Below, one piece after another: positions 1 through 5,789 of a stretch of 5,875 nt of DNA. The notes below the pieces were generated by a model, which saw only the letters and a list, made by a program, of their open reading frames with translations, searched no databases and had not been told where the DNA came from. Position 1 is the stretch's first letter. Each line of letters begins with the position of its first letter. A program made the position numbers and the translations under genes. The stretch spans positions 1 to 5,875 of the forward strand of contig WTJO01000092.1 of NCBI GenBank assembly GCA_011524805.1. The letters are read 5' to 3'. The DNA is from Alphaproteobacteria bacterium. Lineage in GTDB: Bacteria; Pseudomonadota; Alphaproteobacteria; Puniceispirillales; Puniceispirillaceae.

Positions 1-1023
1 CTTGTAGCCATTTTTGACAGGCTGAAAGATACCATCACCCTTGCTGTCCAGATACGTCCTGCCCAGTTCAGCACTGGCGATGAGGCATGGCAATTTGCAA
101 CCGGCCTGCTTGACAGGACAGAAGAGCAGCTTGAAGACGCAATGCCGGCCGTGCCGATTAGCGATACATCAGAAGCAGAAGTGACCCCGAAAACCAATAT
201 GTCAAAACAGACATTTTTTGAGATGGTTAGACAGGCAAAGGAATTTATCAAGGCTGGCGATATTTTTCAGGTGGTGTTATCCCAGCGCTTTACCATCCCC
301 TTCTCGCTTCCGGCAATCGCCTTATATCGCAGTTTACGCAGGCTGAACCCGTCACCCTTTCTATTCTGTTTCAGTCTTGGCGATGTATCAATCGTAGGCT
401 CTAGCCCTGAAATTCTGGTGAGGCTTCGTGATAACGAAGTAACCATCCGCCCGATCGCTGGCACGCGCCCACGCGGACGCAATGAAGCTGAAGATAAAGC
501 AAATGCAGATGATCTTCTGGCGGATGTAAAGGAACGCTCAGAACATCTGATGTTGCTTGATCTTGGCAGAAATGATGTTGGACGTGTCTCGCAGCCGGGG
601 ACTGTGCGGGTACATTCTCATTTTGAAATAGAACATTATAGCCATGTTATGCATATTGCCTCTGAAGTGCGCGGTATGCGCAAAGATGACGCTGATATGA
701 TAGATATTATGGTTGCCGGTTTTCCTGCGGGCACTGTATCTGGCGCGCCAAAAATCAGGGCGATTAAAATTATTGACCAGCTAGAACCTGACAGACGCGG
801 TATCTATGCTGGTTCTATCGGCTATATCGGGGTGAGCGGCGATATGGATACATGTATTACCTTGCGTACTGCAATTTTGAAAGATGGCCAGATGCATGTT
901 CAGGCAGGTGCCGGCATTGTCTATGATTCAGTCGAGCAGTCCGAATATGAAGAATGCCAGAACAAGGCGCGGGCATTATTACGTGCCGCCGCAGACGCCA
1001 TCCAGTTTCATAGTGCCTCATAA
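1..1023 (+). CDS. trpE: Anthranilate synthase component I (TrpE), 5'-truncated by window edge
   Basis: This is the C-terminal 340 residues of the large subunit of anthranilate synthase, which converts chorismate and ammonia (supplied by TrpG from glutamine) to anthranilate, the first step of tryptophan synthesis, in the cytoplasm. The frame is open from base 1, so the ATG at 142 is internal and not the start. The chorismate-binding domain is clear: GDIFQVVLSQRF (about 256-291), PIAGTRPRG (451-477), LLDLGRNDVGRVS (about 553-592), HVMHIASEVRG (about 640-675), PAGTVSGAPK (724-753) and GDMDTCITLRTA (about 838-873). The Ala in PIAGT is typical of TrpE; PabB has Lys there (PIKGT), which argues against aminodeoxychorismate synthase. 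The N-terminal feedback-inhibition region lies outside the window. No glutamine amidotransferase domain is fused at the C-terminus. A SPOR-domain gene follows after 59 nt, and no trpG, trpD or trpC is present. Identification is secure. Confidence 0.97.
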   Translation, partial: LVAIFDRLKDTITLAVQIRPAQFSTGDEAWQFATGLLDRTEEQLEDAMPAVPISDTSEAEVTPKTNMSKQTFFEMVRQAKEFIKAGDIFQVVLSQRFTIPFSLPAIALYRSLRRLNPSPFLFCFSLGDVSIVGSSPEILVRLRDNEVTIRPIAGTRPRGRNEAEDKANADDLLADVKERSEHLMLLDLGRNDVGRVSQPGTVRVHSHFEIEHYSHVMHIASEVRGMRKDDADMIDIMVAGFPAGTVSGAPKIRAIKIIDQLEPDRRGIYAGSIGYIGVSGDMDTCITLRTAILKDGQMHVQAGAGIVYDSVEQSEYEECQNKARALLRAAADAIQFHSAS

Positions 1024-1082
1024 CTTAATAGTTCGGCATTATTTTTGCATCATTTTTGCTATGATTATACACCGCGGCATGC

Positions 1083-2243
1083 ATGTTATTGGTAAAGATG
1101 GTTAGGACAGTTACCTCTGCGTTTAGAAAAACAGGCATATTCTGCCTTATAGCCAGCATTATCTGGATAGCGAATAGTGGCTATCTACGGGCAGAATTGC
1201 GTCTGGAAAGCTGGAAAAACTATGCCTATCTTGCAGAACAGGGCGCGATTTGTGCCAGTTTTTCATCTTTGATGGAAGCCCAGTCTGTCCTGAATCCCGA
1301 TATTGGCAAATTATGGAAAGAACGCCGCAAATATGCAGGAGCCGTTATCCGTAAAGCAGCCGAATTTGAATTACAGCGCACCCCTGATTCAGATGAAATA
1401 AACAATCTGGTCAGTAAATATTCCGACTGGGTAATTGAATCACTGATGAGCAAGGATGCGCCTGATTTCACAGGGGTAGATAATGAATCGCAACAGGGGC
1501 TGATTGGCCAGCAAAAGATGCAAAAGCTGATCGATAGCTATTGTCGTACCATGTTTGCTCAGGGAGATAAGCAGATTCTGGCAAGCAATCCTGATCTTGG
1601 CTATCTGCTTGGGATAAAAACTCAAGCGCCGGCCGCCACAGCGGCCAATACAGCATCGGCAAACAAAAGACCGGAAAATACAGCCAGCCAGCAAATCACC
1701 CTGAATATCGGACAGGGTGCAAGCTTTGCGCTGTCATTACCCTCAAGCACAAAGCCGACACCTGCCAACACGGCAATCGCACCTGCACCGAAAACACCTG
1801 AGGATAGCGCATCGCCCGCCAAACAGGTGACAACAAGCTTGCCCGACACACCAAAGCCAAGGCCAGCCATCCCCGCCGTCAAGGTGAAATCTATAGAAAA
1901 GACAGACTCACAGATACTGGCCACAAAAAAGGCTAAATTAGCACCTGTCGAACCGAAGAAACCGCAAGAAATTCCGGTTATCGCCGCCCCGCAAACAGGC
2001 GAGCTGGTCATCCAGCTAGGATCATTTTCACAAAAAGATAATGCCGAGACAATCCGCCAGAAATTGCGTGCCGCCTATCCTGATATGTTACAGCATATAG
2101 AGCTGAATATTAATGAGCACAGGCTTACAACTGGCAGTCTGTTCTACCGGATTGAAACCCAGACGCTAGATGAATATACTGCCCAGATAATCTGTGATTT
2201 TCTGTGGGCTGAACGTCTGCCTTGTCTTTTGAAATCAGTCTGA
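1083..2243 (+). CDS. Exported SPOR-domain protein
   Basis: A 386-aa protein that is probably periplasmic or envelope-attached. Residues 8-37 look like a signal peptide: basic VRTVTSAFRK, then a hydrophobic core (GIFCLIASIIWIA), with likely cleavage after LRA37. Residues 38-178 form a helical, charged region with two cysteines (C57, C154) that could be disulfide-bonded; I do not recognise this domain. Residues 179-305 are a low-complexity Pro/Ala/Thr/Lys linker. Residues 306-386 form a SPOR domain, beginning ELVIQLGSFSQKDNA and ending with the C371/C381 pair often seen at this place in SPOR domains. SPOR domains bind denuded glycan strands of peptidoglycan, commonly at division sites; a cell-wall role is inferred from that. 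Two starts are possible, ATG 1083 and ATG 1098 (381 aa); neither has a good Shine-Dalgarno and both keep the signal peptide. It lies between trpE (59 nt upstream) and a LysE-type exporter (40 nt downstream). Confidence 0.88.
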   Translation: MLLVKMVRTVTSAFRKTGIFCLIASIIWIANSGYLRAELRLESWKNYAYLAEQGAICASFSSLMEAQSVLNPDIGKLWKERRKYAGAVIRKAAEFELQRTPDSDEINNLVSKYSDWVIESLMSKDAPDFTGVDNESQQGLIGQQKMQKLIDSYCRTMFAQGDKQILASNPDLGYLLGIKTQAPAATAANTASANKRPENTASQQITLNIGQGASFALSLPSSTKPTPANTAIAPAPKTPEDSASPAKQVTTSLPDTPKPRPAIPAVKVKSIEKTDSQILATKKAKLAPVEPKKPQEIPVIAAPQTGELVIQLGSFSQKDNAETIRQKLRAAYPDMLQHIELNINEHRLTTGSLFYRIETQTLDEYTAQIICDFLWAERLPCLLKSV

Positions 2244-2283
2244 TACATATTGTCCACTAGCCTATTCATCATAGCTATAAGAA

Positions 2284-2907
2284 GTGGCAAATTTGTTGGA
2301 AACTGCACATCTATTATCATTCTCGATATTTGCCTTTGTTGCGGCCTTCACACCGGGGCCGAATAATGTGATGCTGGCCGCTTCTGGTGCAAATTTTGGA
2401 TTGCGCCGGACATTGCCGCATATTTTCGGGATATGCGCCGGATTTCTCTGTATGGTAGTTGCTGCCAGCTTTGGGCTGACCAGCATGTTTTCAGCTTTGC
2501 CCCAGCTATTAGTCCTGTTCAAGATAGCTGGCGGGATATTTATTGTGTATCTGGCATGGAAAATTGCCACTGCTGCCCCTCAACAGGACAAACCACAGGT
2601 TAGCCAGCCGCTCAGCTTTACAGCCGCTGCCCTGTTTCAGCTAATAAATCCCAAAGCGGTTATCGTGATTATCAGCGCTATCTCTACCTATGCCAGTGCC
2701 AGTGCCAGCCCGCTTCACGCCACCATCCTTATCACGTCAATTTTTGCGATTGTGACGATTTTATCTACCCTGTTATGGGGATATGCTGGCGAGATTCTGG
2801 GCAGAGTTCTGAAACAGCGCAACCATCTCAGGATATTTAATGCCGTAATGGCCTGCCTGCTTCTGGTTACGCTTTTGCCAGTAATAACAGATAATCTGTT
2901 TGGCTAA
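2284..2907 (+). CDS. LysE/RhtB-family exporter
   Basis: A 207-aa inner-membrane protein of the LysE/RhtB (RhtB/YfiK-like) translocator family, whose known members export amino acids such as lysine, homoserine, threonine or leucine by proton antiport. The signature FTPGPNNVMLAASGANFGLR lies at residues 22-41, directly after the first hydrophobic segment, as in the family. Several further hydrophobic segments follow (about 43-66, 70-90, 108-138, 143-166, 183-204), consistent with the usual six-span fold and the usual length of about 205 aa. The substrate cannot be read from sequence. The start is uncertain: GTG 2284 has AAGAAG almost touching it, whereas TTG 2293 has the same AAGAAG (2279-2284) at 8-nt spacing and would remove three residues. 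A short repeat of GCCAGT (about 2693-2709) encodes ASASAS in an external or interdomain loop. The gene ends 7 nt before the stop of the convergent cupin gene. Confidence 0.93.
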   Translation: MANLLETAHLLSFSIFAFVAAFTPGPNNVMLAASGANFGLRRTLPHIFGICAGFLCMVVAASFGLTSMFSALPQLLVLFKIAGGIFIVYLAWKIATAAPQQDKPQVSQPLSFTAAALFQLINPKAVIVIISAISTYASASASPLHATILITSIFAIVTILSTLLWGYAGEILGRVLKQRNHLRIFNAVMACLLLVTLLPVITDNLFG

Positions 2908-2914
2908 TATCTGA

Positions 2915-3334
2915 TCAGCTTTCAGGCGCGTCTACCAGCTCGGTTTCAAACTCGGCAGGCGAGCAAATTTCAATAAGTTCAAGATCATCACTATGGCTAA
3001 TCTCGCGATGCCTGATGCCGGGTGGCTGTAACACAGAAGTGCCTTTGCGCAAGGTGACCTCTCCCTGACCTTCATATTCAAATACCACCCACCCCTGCAG
3101 GATATAGACCATCTGGAAATCCAGATGATGGATATGCCATTTTGGCTCAGCATGCCGGCCAGGTACCGCTCTTATGACATGGGCGATAAATTTGCCTTTT
3201 GTTGCGTCATTAATGCCAAGGTCACGATATTCAAAAAAGGCGCGAAGCCCGCCCTCAAACTGAGATGTCTGCGTGCCTGAACCATCTGCATGGCTGACAG
3301 AAAATGCCTGCCCTTTCCATAAGTTAGATGCCAT
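2915..3334 (-). CDS. Small single-domain cupin protein
   Basis: A 139-aa cytoplasmic protein with one cupin beta-barrel. Cupin motif 1 is GRHAEPKWHIHHLDFQMVYILQGW (59-82 region) and motif 2 is GTSVLQPPGIRHREI (98-112). Likely metal ligands are H67, H69 and H109. The position usually held by Glu in motif 1 is Gln (Q74), so the metal site is H/H/Q/H, as occurs in some cupins. No substrate or reaction can be assigned; such proteins range from small-molecule isomerases and dioxygenases to ligand-binding regulators, and there is no DNA-binding domain here. The ATG start is supported by AAAGG (3341-3345) at 6-nt spacing. It begins 25 nt after the stop of the HAD hydrolase on the same strand, so the two are probably co-transcribed and may act on related substrates. 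It converges with the LysE-type exporter. Confidence 0.88.
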   Translation of the reverse strand: MASNLWKGQAFSVSHADGSGTQTSQFEGGLRAFFEYRDLGINDATKGKFIAHVIRAVPGRHAEPKWHIHHLDFQMVYILQGWVVFEYEGQGEVTLRKGTSVLQPPGIRHREISHSDDLELIEICSPAEFETELVDAPES

Positions 3335-3359
3335 GTCGTGCCTTTCTTTTTACAGGATG

Positions 3360-4073
3360 TTATCTATCTGCTTCAAGCTGTCTGGCAAGATCCAGAAAAT
3401 CATCAGCACAATAATTCCATGCACCTTCTGCTTTCAGATCAGTCTTCTGTCCTTTGCCATGTTCATGTGGTCTGAGAATAAACGCTGTCATCAAGCCTTG
3501 TGCCTTAGCGGCTGCAAGATCGTCATTATGTGCTGCAACCATCATACATTCTTGAGGTGACAGCCCAAGCTTCTCGCATGCGATTACATAGGCTTCGGGA
3601 CAGGGCTTGTAATGAGATACAACTTCTGCACCAAGCACCAGATCCCAGCCAAGCTGGCTATGTTTGGCCATATTCACAATCAGCGCAATATTGCCATTTG
3701 ATTGAGGCGCAATAATATAATGCTGTTTCAGTGCCGCCAGACCGTCTGTTGCATCTGGCCAGCCATTCAGCCGATGCCATGCCGTAACCAGAAACTGCTC
3801 GTCTTCTGTTGATAGTTCAGGAAATGAAAATTGTGATAATACTGTGTGCAGAGATTCACGATGCAACACATCTAGGATCGTAAATGGGCGCTTTTCGTCC
3901 CTTACCTCTTGCATAGATGGCTGGTAAAGTCCGCGCCATGCATCTGCGAACGCTTCTGGATCAACAGAGTGGCCGATTTTTTTGGCTATTTCGGAGACAG
4001 CGCTGCTTATGCCTGACCGCCAGTCAACAACTGTTCCAAATACATCAAATAATAAAGCCTTTGGGTGCGCCAT
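3360..4073 (-). CDS. HAD-superfamily hydrolase, haloacid dehalogenase type II-like
   Basis: A 237-aa cytoplasmic hydrolase of the HAD fold, close in length and layout to L-2-haloacid dehalogenases. Motif I is LLFDVFGTVVDWR with nucleophile D10 and T14; R47 (AWRGLYQ) sits where the dehalogenase substrate Arg lies; motif II is PQSNGN (S125, N126); motif III is HYKPCPEAY (K156, Y162); motif IV is VAAHNDDLAAAKAQGL with D185. A helical cap occupies about 16-100. In the classic dehalogenase the last motif is SSNAWD; here it is AAHNDD, so the Ser and Asn that help hold the catalytic water are absent and haloacid dehalogenation is doubtful. It may act on a phosphate or other ester. ATG 4073 is chosen over the in-frame TTG just upstream because AAAGAG (4080-4085) lies 6 nt before the ATG. 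The cupin gene follows 25 nt downstream. Confidence 0.9.
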   Translation of the reverse strand: MAHPKALLFDVFGTVVDWRSGISSAVSEIAKKIGHSVDPEAFADAWRGLYQPSMQEVRDEKRPFTILDVLHRESLHTVLSQFSFPELSTEDEQFLVTAWHRLNGWPDATDGLAALKQHYIIAPQSNGNIALIVNMAKHSQLGWDLVLGAEVVSHYKPCPEAYVIACEKLGLSPQECMMVAAHNDDLAAAKAQGLMTAFILRPHEHGKGQKTDLKAEGAWNYCADDFLDLARQLEADR

Positions 4074-4153
4074 CAAAATCTCTTTGGTTTTCTACATCAT
4101 CAGATGCAGAAAGCAGAGATTCAATAGAAATCGATCAAAAACAGGTTAGTTTT

Positions 4154-4453
4154 TTACAAATAGGCGTTAGGATGGTCGGTCCGGCCGCATTTCTCTGTTT
4201 TTTGTGTCAGATTTTCGCTGTCCCAGTTCGTACCTGCAAAGGCTTCGGAATATCTCTGTGAAACCTCAACACCAACCTGCATAATATCAGGTGGTAACTG
4301 AACAGCTATCTGGCTCAGCATGACCTGAAGCGACTGCTCGCGTGTCAGCCCTGTGCTTTCCAGCACACGAATAGTAGCCTCGATAATATCAACGATATAT
4401 TCTGAATCCAGACCGTTATTCTCTTCGGCCTCTATATTTGCGTCAAATGACAT
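4154..4453 (-). CDS. Small acidic protein of unknown function
   Basis: A 99-aa protein that I do not recognise. It is acidic at the N-terminus (FDANIEAEENNGLDSEY) and then apparently helical from about 18 to 72: IVDIIEATIRVLESTG, then REQSLQVMLSQIAVQL, then PDIMQVGVEVSQRYSEAF. The last 27 residues are polar and probably disordered, with the only cysteine near the end (KCGRTDH). There is no signal peptide or membrane span. Reality is supported by a very strong Shine-Dalgarno, AGGAGGAGGA (4458-4467), 4 nt before the ATG, and by protein-like composition. A 7-bp hairpin overlaps the first bases of that Shine-Dalgarno. It lies 80 nt upstream of the HAD gene and 97 nt downstream of another small gene on the same strand. 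The regular helices would suit a binding or adaptor protein, but this is only a guess. Confidence 0.72.
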   Translation of the reverse strand: MSFDANIEAEENNGLDSEYIVDIIEATIRVLESTGLTREQSLQVMLSQIAVQLPPDIMQVGVEVSQRYSEAFAGTNWDSENLTQKTEKCGRTDHPNAYL

Positions 4454-4457
4454 AGCT

Positions 4458-4483
4458 TCCTCCTCCTGTCATATTGATGACAG
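4458..4483 (-). promoter_or_regulatory. Strong Shine-Dalgarno with overlapping hairpin in front of the 99-aa gene
   Basis: On the minus strand CTGTCAT-CAAT-ATGACAG (4466-4483) is a perfect 7-bp stem with a 4-nt loop. Its 3' arm ends in AG, which are the first two bases of AGGAGGAGGA (4458-4467), the Shine-Dalgarno of the gene starting at 4453. The stem could modestly limit ribosome access or stabilise the mRNA 5' end. As DNA, the 18-bp dyad could also be an operator half-site pair. The ribosome-binding site itself is certain; the regulatory role is inference. Confidence 0.5.
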
Positions 4484-4552
4484 TGTTAGGAAAGCAACAA
4501 TCATGCCAGTTACAGCATGTTTACCGAGGCTGATAATAGATAGAAAACAGGT

Positions 4553-4765
4553 CTAGCGGGTCTTCATCAGATCACTGATTGCCGAGGCAAAACGCTGCTT
4601 GTCTGCTTTGTGGATAACTCTAACCGCATCCACCCTGTCTGCCATGCCATTCTGGGCTGCGTCTGCAACATCATATAATGCCTTCTGCCGCTTTGAGCGT
4701 TCAGATTGCGCCTGCTTCAATTCGGCCAGAAGCCGGTCTCTATTTGACGGAGTATCGTTATCCAT
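4553..4765 (-). CDS. Small charged helical protein of unknown function
   Basis: A 70-aa protein, highly charged and free of Cys and Pro apart from one Pro near the start. Residues 10-35 (RDRLLAELKQAQSERSKRQKA) look like a long amphipathic or coiled-coil helix, and the rest (ADRVDAVRVIHKADKQRFASAISDLMKTR) like two more helices. No family is recognised. The start shown is ATG 4765; an in-frame TTG at 4792 would add nine residues but would sit at the foot of a hairpin/T-tract with no Shine-Dalgarno. The ATG itself has only GAAGG about 13 nt upstream, so translation may be weak. The strong hairpin at 4803-4846 leaves too little room for a promoter between it and this gene, so expression would come from readthrough or from a promoter upstream of the hairpin. 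Real gene likely, function unknown. Confidence 0.6.
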   Translation of the reverse strand: MDNDTPSNRDRLLAELKQAQSERSKRQKALYDVADAAQNGMADRVDAVRVIHKADKQRFASAISDLMKTR

Positions 4766-4790
4766 ATGCTGGCAACTGCCTTCATCTTTC

Positions 4791-4846
4791 AAAAAAAGGG
4801 AAAACCCTCACTACAATAAGAGGTAAACATGAATGTAGTGAGGGTT
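4791..4846 (-). terminator. Strong hairpin with T-tract: intrinsic terminator or attenuator
   Basis: Perfect 13-bp inverted repeat, AACCCTCACTACA at 4803-4815 and TGTAGTGAGGGTT at 4834-4846, with an 18-nt loop. Read on the minus strand the stem is followed by TTCCCTTTTTTT (4791-4802 region), the shape of a rho-independent terminator, although the T-run is interrupted by CCC. On the plus strand no T-run follows. It would end transcription coming from the SDR gene and the 28-aa peptide. Since it lies only about 26 nt upstream of the ATG of the next small gene, it may instead act as an attenuator in that gene's leader. The large loop makes it less efficient than a tight hairpin would be. Confidence 0.6.
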
Positions 4847-4890
4847 CCGCGAGTGAACCTTACAGAGCAACGGTTCGCAGACAAATCTGC
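4843..4890 (-). other. Two small hairpins upstream of the terminator stem
   Basis: On the minus strand, in order: GCAGA-TTTG-TCTGC (4877-4890, perfect 5-bp stem, 4-nt loop) and GGTTC-ACTCGCG-GAACC (4843-4859, 5-bp stem, 7-nt loop). The 3' arm of the second shares its AACC (4843-4846) with the 5' arm of the 13-bp terminator stem, so the two cannot form together. This is the arrangement expected of alternative leader structures, but short stems like these also occur by chance. The sequence was checked for a tRNA T-arm or CCA end and does not fold as one. Confidence 0.3.
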
Positions 4891-4906
4891 AATCACCATG
4901 CCAAAA

Positions 4907-4993
4907 TCATCCGATAGTTTTGATCCCTGCATAAATAAAAATACATAACATGCATACAATGCTGCCTATCACTAATTTCTGTAGATTATTCAT
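4907..4993 (-). CDS. Tiny single-span membrane peptide (28 aa)
   Basis: A short reading frame of 28 codons plus TGA. The peptide starts MNNLQKLVIGSIVCML, continues CIFIYAG and ends IKTIG. A short polar N-terminus with one Lys is followed by about 18 uninterrupted hydrophobic residues and a short C-terminus with one Lys, which is the layout of small bacterial inner-membrane peptides. The ATG is preceded by GGGGGA (5001-5006) at 7-nt spacing, a good ribosome-binding site. It starts 49 nt after the stop of the SDR gene on the same strand and may share its transcript. Two small hairpins and a large one with a T-tract follow. The family is not recognised; such peptides often modulate a membrane transporter or kinase, but nothing here says which. 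The main doubt is its shortness. Confidence 0.5.
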   Translation of the reverse strand: MNNLQKLVIGSIVCMLCIFIYAGIKTIG

Positions 4994-5042
4994 ATAATTA
5001 TCCCCCAATACTAAAAGATGTTTTCAGCCTCAAAATGAGATG

Positions 5043-5789
5043 TCATGCAATTGTTCCACCATCAATAATAAATGGCTGGCCGGTTGCATATGCGCCGGCA
5101 TCTGACAGCAGATATATCACCATTGAGGCAATCTCATTTGGCTGTCCCAGCCTGCCCATTGGCTGGCGCGATATAAACCACTCACGTGCTTTCTCCATAC
5201 TGCCAAGCTTTTCAGCCAATTGCCCCATCCGGCTATGTAACGATGGCGTTTCTATGGTGCCGGGGCATAGTGCATTGCATCTGATATGCTTATCCATAAA
5301 ATCTACTGCTACCGATTTTGTGAGGCCGATCACCCCCGCTTTGGAGGCGCTATAGGCCGCTCTTAGCGGAAAGCCTTTCACAGATGATGCCAGTGATGCC
5401 ATATTCACAATAGAACCGCCACCGCCCTCAATCATTTTCGGCAATGCGGCCTGTATTACAAAAAACATGCTATCCAGATTGATCGCAAATGATTTGCGCC
5501 AGTCCTCATATCCTACATCCAGCAATGTGCCGTGATGCACCCAGCCAGCCATATTGACAAGCCCGTCAAAGCCCGCCTCTTTATCAAAGAACAGCCTGAC
5601 CGAATCTGCATCACTCACATCCAGAAGCGAGGTTGATGCACCTGCCTGAGATAGCAAATCCAGCCCATCTGTTGAAATATCTGTTGCAACAACTTCTGCA
5701 CCTGCATCAAGCGCATGACGGGCAACAGAATGTCCCATGCCAGCCGATGCCCCGCTTATAAATATCCGCTTTCCCGAGAGTGAACTCAT
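5043..5789 (-). CDS. Short-chain dehydrogenase/reductase, DHRS6/BDH2-like
   Basis: A 248-aa cytoplasmic NAD-dependent oxidoreductase with the classical SDR Rossmann fold. The cofactor motif is GASAGMG (13-19), and D37 after the second strand (VVATD) indicates NAD rather than NADP. NMAG is at 79-82, the active-site Asn is N104, the catalytic Ser is S132 with Y146 and K150 (YSASK), and the end is FIIDGG (240-245). SSVKG (135-139), IRCNALCPGTIETPSL (169-184) and RQPMGRLG (208-215) closely recall human DHRS6/BDH2 (3-hydroxybutyrate dehydrogenase type 2) and bacterial 2-keto-3-deoxy-L-fuconate dehydrogenases; the Ser-Tyr spacing of 14 also matches that group. The substrate is therefore probably a hydroxy acid or deoxy-sugar acid, but is unproven. 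ATG 5789 is chosen because it gives the normal SDR N-terminus and has GGGA 6 nt upstream. ATG 5801 and GTG 5816 are alternatives adding 4 and 9 residues. Confidence 0.92.
   Translation of the reverse strand: MSSLSGKRIFISGASAGMGHSVARHALDAGAEVVATDISTDGLDLLSQAGASTSLLDVSDADSVRLFFDKEAGFDGLVNMAGWVHHGTLLDVGYEDWRKSFAINLDSMFFVIQAALPKMIEGGGGSIVNMASLASSVKGFPLRAAYSASKAGVIGLTKSVAVDFMDKHIRCNALCPGTIETPSLHSRMGQLAEKLGSMEKAREWFISRQPMGRLGQPNEIASMVIYLLSDAGAYATGQPFIIDGGTIA

Noticed and set aside
1045..1070. Possible promoter before the SPOR gene (TTGCAT with TATGAT or TATACA)
   Set aside because: The spacing is 9 nt to the better -10 and 15 nt to the weaker one, so no convincing promoter is formed.
1622..2011. 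Antisense minus-strand frame of 129 codons with a hydrophobic, Ala/Gly-rich product inside the SPOR gene
   Set aside because: It is the mirror of the Pro/Ala/Thr-rich linker, which yields Gly/Ala/Val-rich antisense; no ribosome-binding site was identified and the plus-strand gene is secure.
2905..2935. Shared bidirectional terminator between the convergent exporter and cupin genes
   Set aside because: Only the loopless palindrome CTGATCAG is present, with no adjoining T-run, so it would not act as an intrinsic terminator.
3273..3560. Plus-strand frame of 95 codons spanning the cupin/HAD junction
   Set aside because: It runs antisense to two well-supported genes and its product (Cys/Phe/Ser-rich) looks like an antisense artefact.
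4502..4519. CATGC/GCATG 5-bp hairpin between the two small genes
   Set aside because: Short stem with an 8-nt loop and no T-tract; indistinguishable from chance.
4599..4826. Plus-strand frame of 75 codons opposite the 70-aa gene
   Set aside because: The product is Ser/Cys/Phe-rich with no domain, as expected of the antisense of a charged helical protein; the minus-strand reading is more protein-like.
4843..4900. tRNA- or tmRNA-like 3' end (GGTTCG with a downstream CACCA)
   Set aside because: The arms around GGTTCG do not pair as a T-stem and no acceptor or anticodon arm can be drawn.
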